From positions 82,462,912 to 82,526,911 of the forward strand of contig CM043963.1 in assembly GCA_014529385.2 (NCBI GenBank): a stretch of 64,000 nt of DNA. The letters are read 5' to 3'. Below are positions 56,815 through 64,000 of this stretch, piece after piece. The number at the start of each line of letters is the position of its first letter. The first letter of the stretch is position 1. A model generated the notes under the pieces. The model was not told the DNA's origin and did no database searches. It was given only the letters and a program-made list of their open reading frames with translations. The position numbers and the translations under genes are program-made. The DNA comes from Adiantum capillus-veneris. Taxonomy: Eukaryota; Streptophyta; Polypodiopsida; Polypodiales; Pteridaceae.

Positions 56815-57783
56815 TTAGGTAATTCTTACCAAATTTTGATAAGCTTCAAGCTTAGCTGCTTCCATGTCTGGAGAAAGATAGTTTTTCCATTTTTTTTCCA
56901 TGTTTTGGCATGCTTTAAGTCCCGCTTGGTAAGCTTCCAAGGCTGCATTAATAGGCTCAAAAATTTTGTCTACCAAAACTGATCCTCCAGATTTCACGGT
57001 GGTTTCCTTAATTTCGCTTCCAGTTTCTTTCACCTTTTCCTGGAATAGCTTCTTTGCTTTCTCCTTGATTTCAGCCCTTTGTTTTTGTTTTCTCATCTCA
57101 TACCTTTTGTTTCTGCTTCTCTTGGTCTTTTGAGAGGAAATTTTTGTATTCTCCGAATCATCATAGGAGTTATGTTTCTTTTTCTTAGCCTGGGCTTTGG
57201 TGATTACCTTGATTGGAACAATCGTTTCACTCTTGGATAAGCTACTAGGTATCACTTGGACTACGTTCACTACTATTTTACCCTTGTTCAAAGGATTTTT
57301 TGGACAATCTTCAGGGAAGTTTCCTCCCTTTTTGAAACATTGTATGCAATAAGCTTCAACTGGTTTGAGGTTTTTGTCAGGCTCTGGGCATTCGTTTTTC
57401 CAATGATCATCTGCACCACAATTATGACAGTTTCTAGTTCTTGGCTTAATCATGGGTCTTACCATAGGAGGTCTAACACCTTGATTAGCTACATAGTACA
57501 TTGGTGCAAGCTCTGGTGTAGTATAAGTCATAGGTTCTTCCATTGGTGGTGGATGTGAATTATACCAATCTCCTTCTACCATTACTGTAGATGGACTAGG
57601 CTCAGCATAGGGTGTAACAGGCACTAGTGCTTGTTCATCTATGACTTCCTTTGAATGCATGTACTTTACAGGCACTGCATTATGTCCCAGATATAGAGGT
57701 TGTTGACCCAACACAGGTTGAGGTCTTTCCATACCCATCGGTGGTCTTTGAGCTAGGGCCATATTAAGATGATATATGTACAT
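56815..57783 (-). pseudogene. G2 Gag zinc knuckles and basic region
   Basis: 322 codons. Pro/Met/Tyr-rich start, then CHNCGADDHWKNECPEP (CX2CX4HX4C knuckle) and CIQCFKKGGNFPEDCP (a second cluster with Gly/Asn at the His position). Then a Lys-rich, helix-prone stretch (KRSRNKRYEMRKQKQRAEIK) that could bind nucleic acid, and KAYQ-like amphipathic repeats (ALEAYQAGLKACQNMEKKWK). Nucleocapsid part of Gag. Confidence 0.75.
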
Positions 57784-57800
57784 GGGTTGTCATTGTGGCC

Positions 57801-58040
57801 TCATAGGTACGTATTGAACATTCCATCATACTTTGGTCGGTAATAGCACTCATGGGTCTCATGGTTGGTCCATTTACCCTCAATTGCACACCATTTTTGT
57901 GGCCTAATTGATTGTCCCTGTGGAGGAATCCCTTCCTCTGGTCCCCTCATAGGTGCTTTTTGCATGTTATTCATCATGTCATTCATCCTTTTAAGCATGT
58001 CTTCTATGGTTGAAAGTGGTGCTGCAGCAGCCGTTCCCAT
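57801..58040 (-). pseudogene. G2 Gag segment with C-H-C cluster
   Basis: 79 codons: helical DMLKRMNDMMNNMQKAP, Pro-rich spacer, then KWCAIEGKWTNHETHECYYR, a partial zinc-binding arrangement often found upstream of the knuckles in plant gypsy Gag. Confidence 0.65.
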
Positions 58041-58183
58041 TTGTGCTGGTTTGGTGGATGTTGTTTTCTCGCTTTGGTTATCCCTATAGGGACATCTTCT
58101 TCGTTGAAAATATCACAATTGTCGCCTAAGTCAATAGCATCTGACACACACTCTTCTAGGGTCATATGCTTCTTGCTATATAG
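58041..58183 (-). pseudogene. G2 capsid C-terminal end, left of the insertion
   Basis: The minus strand resumes capsid text directly at the insertion boundary: LYSKKHMTLEECVSDAIDL, then GDNCDIFNEEDVPIG. This is the distal part of the Gag fold whose proximal part ends at about 60774. Confidence 0.75.
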
Positions 58184-60773
58184 TGAGGTGGTCCGGGGCG
58201 GGCAACAAGAAGAGCGGCCTCCAAACACCCTTCGAGGCTCCCGTGCTCCTCAATTGGGGCTGGGGCAACCACAATCAGAGACAACAACAACCCACAGCCA
58301 GAAACCAAACAAGAAAAGGGGCACCACCTAGTTGTAGATGCGAACTAGGACGCACGTGATATCTCCTTGTACTCAAACGCACAAAGAGAGGGGAATGCAA
58401 GATAGCCACACACACCAAACACAAACATTCACCATGCCAGAGAGAGGTAAAGAGCACAAATCAACTTGAGCAACTTAGTCTTAGCCTTAAAGACTAGATG
58501 CACACAAATCTTGATGAGAAATAGAGAGACAACACAAAACTTGACCTTGTTGCCAATACACAAATTGTCTTAGGGTCACGGGAGTCCTCTCACCGAGCAC
58601 CCTCTTACAATTGACCTTTTAGGCAAACAATTCAACAAGCCCTCAAACCACCAAGCATGAAATGGCACAACAAACTTCAAGGACAATATACCTTCAACCA
58701 CCTGATTAGCCAACTTATCCAGTCAATTTGGAGAGAAGAGTCGTAGTTGCAACATACAATTGCACCCAAAACTATAAATCTTATTTATGCACAAGAGTAG
58801 GCTACAAGTGTGGTGAAGAGTACGGCATACACTCCACTCCTCTAGATGGCATAACTAACTTCAAGCTTCTCCATGCACCTATGTGCAGTGATGGAATAGA
58901 GCACTCACAATGCACACACTCTACACAACTAGGCTTGAAGAGTAGTGTGTTATGTGTTGAGAATGGTGTGGTGTAGTGTGATCATGTGATGATTTACAAG
59001 GGAGAGAAGGGCTCTATTTATAGGTTTTAGAAGCCCCGATTAAGATTAGGCCTAATCAAGTTTATTTGAAGGAATAAAAGATTATGCATATTTTTATTTT
59101 TTTTAATGAGGGTGGGTCTCTCTTGTCCTTTGAGTCACATGGATGTGGGCTCAAGGGAAGAGAATTATTGAGGATGAAAGGAAAGAGCATTGAGTGAATA
59201 ATTTGGGAGTGCCTACTCTAGTAGAGGGTGCATTTTACAATAAGGTTAGTGGTTAGTAGTTAGTAATTATCACTAAAAAATATTTACAAAATCATTCACC
59301 AAATGGTGAGATATATGATGAGAAAATTTAGAGAAAGGATAAGCTTGTAAAGCAAGGTTGAAGCTTGGAGAAGTTGGCATTCACCTCTTTACAGCACCGG
59401 TAGAAGAAGCGGTCAGCATGGCGAAGTAGCGCGTGTCGATGAAGCTATGTTATCTTCAAACCTTGGAAAATTCATGATAAAAGCCTTTATTTGCAGAGGT
59501 TATCCTTGGATTTTTTCTGATTTTTTGAAGTTCTTTACAAAGCTGAAGAGAGTATGGTAATATGGACATATATGTAGAGAGAAAGGGGTACACATAGGGT
59601 GTAGAAATGGAGGATGAAGGCTATGGAGGTATGAGGGATGTGGCAATGGTGAAGAGGGTGAATTAGGACATGGGAGTTGCAGATTTGGGAGTGGGAAGGA
59701 GAGGGAGGAGTGTGTATGAAAGAGGAAAATGATAAAGTGGAAGAGGGAGTGTGACTGCATAGCATGGGCAAACTGGGGTCCACCAATAAAATCATAGCTC
59801 ACAGCTCTAGCTCAAAAAAATATAAAAAATGAAAGTTCAGCTCACGAGCTACAACTTTTGTTTGTATCACCTTTTCAAATTCGGGGAGCATGTGATCTTT
59901 AAAAATTCAGCAAAACCGACTGTTTTTTCCACTGCACAAGGTCCTTGTGAGGTCCTTCTTTGGATGATTCTTTTGAATACCTCCAAGAGTGAGCTCCCCA
60001 TGGTGCATGCATGTATTCCACATACCCTTGACCTTATTTGGTAGATCTATAATTGAAGATATTGTTGAGATCATGATATAAGTGAATAGTATAACTAAGA
60101 AAATCAAATATTGAGGGGTCTAAAAAAATATGTACATGTCAAATATAAATAATATAGGTGGAAAAAATATAAAGGGGTCAAAATAAATCTCTCATTATAA
60201 GTCTACCATAAAAAGATGAATATTTTTTGTGGTCTAATTTATGAGAGTAATAGAGAATAGATGTAGGAAGGAAAAAATCACAATAGTGAAAAAATATACA
60301 CATAAATAGAACTAGTTTTTTTGGATTTTTGTTGGGATGGAGTTACACCAAAAATAAGAGAAGCTTGCATGAAATTATTTTTATATGGAATAAAGAGTAT
60401 GTAAAATGGTAAGAAAAAATATGGTAATGGTGAGTCAATGTACATAGCATAAATAACACACGCCTAAGTATAAATATTAAATAAATACCAAAATAATTAT
60501 GAAAAATCCTTATATTTAGGCCCTATATACAATAAAATATTTACACACAAATGAGCCATAATATACTTATATTTGTTTATTTATTTTATTTTTTTGGCTC
60601 AACTAGCCCAGTGACTAGCTAATTGAGGGTTTTTAAGAAGATATGGAAAAGTCCCCTAACTCACACACGCCTATGTACAGTGAAATGGTAGGCATAGCCA
60701 CAGTGTTTGAGTGATTTGATAGGGTGAGGTAGCTTACTATGGCAAGTATGGAAAGCCAAAAAACAGCTATCAG
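58184..60773. mobile_element. 2.59-kb non-coding insertion in G2 gag
   Basis: Flanked on both sides by TAG (58181-58183 and 60774-60776), a 3-bp target duplication. Collapsing it restores the Gag codon order across the site. The left end reads TGAGGTGGTCCGG and the right end AACAGCTATCAG; if the TAG is included the ends share TA-x-TGA in inverted orientation. A 3-bp duplication suits CACTA-like or PIF/Harbinger-like DNA elements, but long inverted ends are not obvious. A TATA box (minus, TATAAATAG, about 59018-59026) is followed by T/C-rich sequence, so it may carry a promoter. No supported ORF. Confidence 0.6.
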
Positions 60774-61491
60774 TAGTATAGCATGAAGTTCTTTTGTTTA
60801 GCAGTCCCTCTAGAAACAATGATACTAGTCTTTCTTCTACAAGTATCTATAGTTCTGGGCATCTTGCAATGTATTGCTTCATTCGAGTTGCACAATCCCT
60901 AACATACACACCTTGCTTCTGTTTAAAGCTATAGATTTGAGCTATCATATTGTGTTTTATCCCTGTTTTGGAACAAGCAGCTACAAATCCTTGAGCTAAT
61001 GTATTTAAATCCATGGTTGACCTTGGTAGAATGTTTGGGAACCATGTCAATGCTTTTCCTTCTAATGTCATTCCAAATCCCTCGAATTGAGTATGGAAAT
61101 CAAATATTCGTTCTGCTCTTAGCACTTGTTTAAAGCTTGCTAAGTGGTCGTATAGATCCCCAGATCCACTGTATTTTTTGATCCATTTCTGAAAATCAGC
61201 TGGTCTGACACGTCTATTTGGTTCAACTCCCGGTCTCCTGGCAGCTGTTGGTCCTGTTCTGAGTCCTTCAAACCAGTCTATTGAAAATAGTGACTCATGT
61301 AGCCCTGGACTGGCTTTAGTGTCACTCGGTTTTCTTCGTGATGAGGTGATTTTTGGTTTTTTAATATTACTCTCAAAAGATCTCTTGCGGAGTTCTTCTC
61401 GTGGAATAGTTTTTGGTCCTTGGCCCAATATCCAATCCCTTATGGAGTATCCTTGGTGTTTGGTTTGTTCTACCTCTTCAGTAGTCATCAT
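60774..61491 (-). pseudogene. G2 capsid, proximal part
   Basis: Frame 61491-60847: FQKWIKKYSGSGDLYDHLAS, FKQVLRAERIFDFHTQFEGF, MTLEGKALTWFPNIL, and QKQGVYVRDCATRMKQYIAR, the plant gypsy Gag fold. A TAG (about 60849) interrupts it, yet the same frame continues with ERLVSLFLEGLLNK. A one-base gain near 60800 then shifts it just before the insertion. The Gly-Lys-Ala...Trp motif is intact. Confidence 0.85.
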
Positions 61492-61524
61492 AACAATCCT
61501 TAAACAGGTAGGTTGGTAGATCTG

Positions 61525-62178
61525 TTAAATCCTTATCTTTGATTTTGAAGATATAAATGATCTCACGGACGTTAGTTGTCCTGATTTGGCATGAGAAGTC
61601 CATAGAAGATCTTTGACGTTTCTATCCTCCCAACAATAGACTCCAATTCTAGGATTATCCGTACTAAGCTGTTTCAAAAGCTTCAAATCAACTTGATCGT
61701 ATCCCTCAAATGCTAAAGTCAATGGTCCTTCTTTTATTGCCATATCTAGAATTATGGTATTTACCTCTAACCCCCATTTATCTATCACGTCAGGGTTTTC
61801 AACTTGTAAATATTGAGTTCCGTTTCTATCCATGTACATTTTTCCTTGTTTGTTTGTCCTTATTTCCTCTTCAAACTCAATACCATGGTCTTCAATGCGA
61901 ATAGCATACTCCTCATTAAGATCCAGGTAAACGTGAGCTCCATGGCGATTAGTCTTATAAAAAGAGAGTATATGCTTATAGCGCACTATCGTTTCGATTT
62001 CTGAATGAGTCGAATAGGAAGACATTTCAGATGTTGATTTTGAAAAGGTGTCTGAGACTTCTTCAAAGATAGTGTCTAAGTGTTCGCCTTGATTAACACT
62101 CTCTTCGGTGGATACTCTACTAGCAGTCTCTCCAAATATGCCTTGGTTTCCTAGTATATGACCAGATCTAAGATTCAT
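61525..62178 (-). CDS. G2 Gag N-terminal ORF
   Basis: 217 codons, uninterrupted, starting MNLRSGHILGNQG at 62178. N-terminal Ser/Thr/Glu-rich segment, then a denser part (RYKHILSFYKTNRHGAHVYL, DVIDKWGLEVNTIILDMAIK, GPLTLAFEGYDQVDLKLLKQ) with no domain that I can name. A stop and frame change separate it from the capsid. MNLRSG starts are seen in plant gypsy Gag. A donor-like CGGTAAGTAC lies 25 bp upstream of the ATG on the same strand. Confidence 0.6.
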   Translation of the reverse strand: MNLRSGHILGNQGIFGETASRVSTEESVNQGEHLDTIFEEVSDTFSKSTSEMSSYSTHSEIETIVRYKHILSFYKTNRHGAHVYLDLNEEYAIRIEDHGIEFEEEIRTNKQGKMYMDRNGTQYLQVENPDVIDKWGLEVNTIILDMAIKEGPLTLAFEGYDQVDLKLLKQLSTDNPRIGVYCWEDRNVKDLLWTSHAKSGQLTSVRSFISSKSKIRI

Positions 62179-62590
62179 ATAGACTTGTGAAGCCCTGGAT
62201 AGAGTACTTACCGTCGGATTGACTTGTTGTCAATTTCTTCCACTTGACTTGATTGCAACTTTTGTCAAACTTTTAATTCCTTGTCTGCACCCTGATTCCT
62301 GTATCAGTTTTAATCAAGTTAGCTATTTTTTCACAAAGACTGTACAATTCTTGCTAACTATTGTGACTAGTCTATGTGTATCACTTCAAATCAAGCTAAG
62401 TGAGTCAGCAGTTGAGACTTTCAGATTCTACTTTTGCAAAAAGTCAAAGGACTAATCTGTAACCTGGAAACTGAGTGAACATGTATCAATTTGGACTCGA
62501 TTGAACCCAAAATTTCCCGGTGGCCTTGTATTATGTTGGTCTAACATTGTACAAGTTCAAAAGTCAAAAATGGTGTCTCGTGTAGCAGTA

Positions 62591-63580
62591 GTAAATAATT
62601 GTGATTATTTACTTTTCTCAAATTTTTACACTTTCTGGCTTGATTTGCCAAATATGACAAGTTTCACTAAGTTTGGACAAAATTTGTTCAAGTTATCAAT
62701 TGTTTCGTATCCGCAGACTCAATTTTCAAAAATCTGGCTTAAGTTTGACTTTTGTGATCCAAATTTTACCAAAATTGATTTGCGTGGTCTACTTGATATG
62801 CTTGACCTTGTGATATACTCAAATGTGCAAGAATATCAATTTTTGTAGCAAATGTAAACAATTGCGATTATTTACTCCGGCTATTTTTTTGCAAGTTTTT
62901 GTTCCAATCTTGACACAGATCTATTAAGCAGCTTAACTTGAGGTCCTAGCCAAGTTTCATCAAATTTGGACAATTTTGTTCAAATGGTTATCAATTTTGT
63001 ATCTGTAGACTGACTTCGTAAATTTGGCCACAATTTTCAATCCAATGATTCAAATCTTGCCAAATTTGATTTATGGGTTTAATAGAACATGGTAAAGCTA
63101 GTGGTATGCTGACTTGGTCAAAAAAGTAAAAAATGGGACAGATGTAAATAATCACGATTATTTACATCTGGTAAATTTTTACATCTTTTTGGTCAATTGA
63201 GCATGTACACATGTCTATCACATCAATATAAGCCTATGAATCAAGTTTCCTTGAGTTTGAACAAATTTTTTCCCAATTTACACTCAAGTTCTCAAAAGTC
63301 AGTACAAAATTTAGTTTTTACCCAATTTTTGGTATGTTTAGTGATCCAAATTCTATGGGCCTTTACAAAAGCTGTGTGTACACATGCATAGAGTCTGTGG
63401 TATCAACCTTGGTCACTTTTGAGCCAGAAATAAATAATCGTGATTATTTACTTTAAGCCTAAAATGAACACTTTTTGCACTTTTTCCCTGGACAGTCTCT
63501 TCATGAGCTATTTTAAGCCTCTGAGTCAAGTCAAAACTTCATTTGGCCTAAAATGTCAAGAAAAAGTAAATAATTTGTGT
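62591..63580. repeat. Diverged tandem array, ~288-bp period, each unit with a 22-bp palindrome
   Basis: Palindrome copies: 62591-62612 (TAATTGTGATTA core), 62854-62875 (CAATTGCGATTA), 63144-63165 (TAATCACGATTA, extended to a 32-bp inverted repeat at 63139-63170), 63431-63450 (TAATCGTGATTA), and a degenerate half at about 63566. Spacings are 263, 290, 287 and 135 bp. Between palindromes are similar T/A-rich phrases such as caaatttgg and ttttgttcaa. The strand is undefined because the motif is symmetrical. Confidence 0.8.
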
Positions 63581-63700
63581 TTTTGCAAACTCTTGAAATT
63601 TTTACCTCAATGTGTCCTTGAGCTTACCCACTAGTTCATACAACTTTTAAAGCATACTCTCCAGTCGGATTGAGTGATTGGCAGTCTTCTGGTGCTATTT

Positions 63701-63910
63701 CTAGCCGTAGACCTGAAATTCTGCAACTTCATATAACAACTCACAACTGATTCTTTTGGAGAGAGCAATGTTCTGAAATCCACCTCGGATTCTACTTACC
63801 CTACTCCTAGGTTCTATTGCAATGGGGTTGTGGAAAGTGTCCACAAACACTCGTTTCTTGTTTTTTATGGTTTTCTGAGCTTTGATCTTAAAACTTGTCT
63901 CGTCCATCAA
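63701..63910 (-). other. Exon-like segment with strong 5' splice site, right edge
   Basis: A 69-codon minus-strand frame (MMDETSFKIKAQKTIKNKK...) contains, about 110 bp in, a consensus donor GGGTAAGT at about 63797-63804. The palindrome array follows. It may be an untranslated first exon of G2 or part of its 5' LTR. The remaining bases to 64000 show no primer site. Confidence 0.35.
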
Positions 63911-64000
63911 TCATTCTCAAAACCCTAATCTAATTCTACAATCCTACAATCCTAAAGGTACTCAGCAAGTACGATTACTTCCAAGCTACCTCTACACAGC

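Larger units (their letters stand above)
50291..64000 (-). mobile_element. Gypsy-type LTR retrotransposon G2 with second protease and W-x-x-K tail
   Basis: Minus-strand Ty3/gypsy order (integrase after RT/RNase H). From the right: non-coding upstream region with palindromic repeats (64000-62180), gag N-terminal ORF (62178-61525), capsid (61491 down to 60774, interrupted, resuming at 58180), Cys/His clusters (58040-56815), protease (56218-56033), linker (55800-54794), RT (54679-53795), RNase H (53564-53277), integrase (52943-51894 and tail), second retropepsin-like domain (51678-51190), W-x-x-K ORF (51100-50501) and a polypurine tract at 50291-50310. The 5' LTR is not in the window or not recognisable. 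Many frameshifts; inactive. Confidence 0.85.

Noticed and set aside
62591-63580. Palindromic repeats as a CRISPR array
   Set aside because: Eukaryotic context, spacing near 288 bp, related rather than unique spacers, and no cas genes.
47927-64000. 48-50 kb and 62-64 kb as the LTR pair of G2
   Set aside because: They share the palindrome motif and base composition but no collinear identity that I can see, and no matching TG...CA ends or primer site.

Overview
The window is nuclear DNA of a land plant with a large, repeat-rich genome. Evidence: plant-type LTR retrotransposons with initiator-Met and Asp tRNA primer sites, plant L1-like LINEs with a zf-RVT tail, a Helitron, a 60S acidic ribosomal protein P1 fragment, an NB-ARC resistance-gene fragment, and many long (GA)n, (CT)n and (CA)n tracts. 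The lineage cannot be fixed by eye; a fern or another plant with abundant CT tracts is only a guess. Almost all coding sequence belongs to transposable elements, nested in one another and mostly broken by a few stops and frameshifts.

Layout. 1-696: edge of an LTR element (minus strand). 1.35-1.92 kb: the best host-gene candidate, a 162-codon ORF with a TATA box. 3.85-6.14 kb: 5'-truncated LINE copy A (plus). 7.79-16.73 kb: complete gypsy-type element 'G1' (plus) with about 650-bp LTRs and a tRNA-Asp primer site, coding only Gag and protease plus a W(V/I)PK-repeat tail, with no RT, RNase H or integrase. 18.8-31.6 kb: LINE copy B (minus) of the same family as A, split inside ORF1 by a 7.0-kb LTR element (24.41-31.43 kb). 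That element is itself a chimera: between its 227-bp LTRs lie a gypsy-type gag-protease segment and a full copia gag-pol.

31.6-36.4 kb holds long CT tracts, a 60S P1 fragment lacking its terminal residues, and an antisense NB-ARC fragment. 36.5-40.3 kb is a Helitron Rep/helicase gene with one in-frame stop and one frameshift. It is followed on the same strand by unknown small ORFs and a GIY-YIG nuclease domain (41.5-41.8 kb), an unusual Helitron neighbour. 45.2-47.9 kb (minus) is a broken coiled-coil-rich ORF.

50.3 kb to the right edge is gypsy-type element 'G2' (minus): gag, protease, RT, RNase H, integrase, then a second retropepsin-like domain fused to the integrase tail, then a W-x-x-K-repeat ORF. 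Its gag is interrupted by a 2.59-kb insertion with a 3-bp target duplication. Upstream of G2 gag (62.6-63.6 kb), and again at 48.6-48.9 kb, lies a diverged tandem repeat of about 288 bp carrying a 22-bp palindrome.

How parts relate: G1 and G2 share a protease-RT linker and the W-x-x-K tail, so G1 looks like a pol-less relative that would need enzymes from a G2-like element. LINE A and B share a 3'-terminal hairpin. The insertion order in the LINE region can be read from frame restoration across target duplications. All coordinates and identities come from manual reading; no alignment or database search was run.
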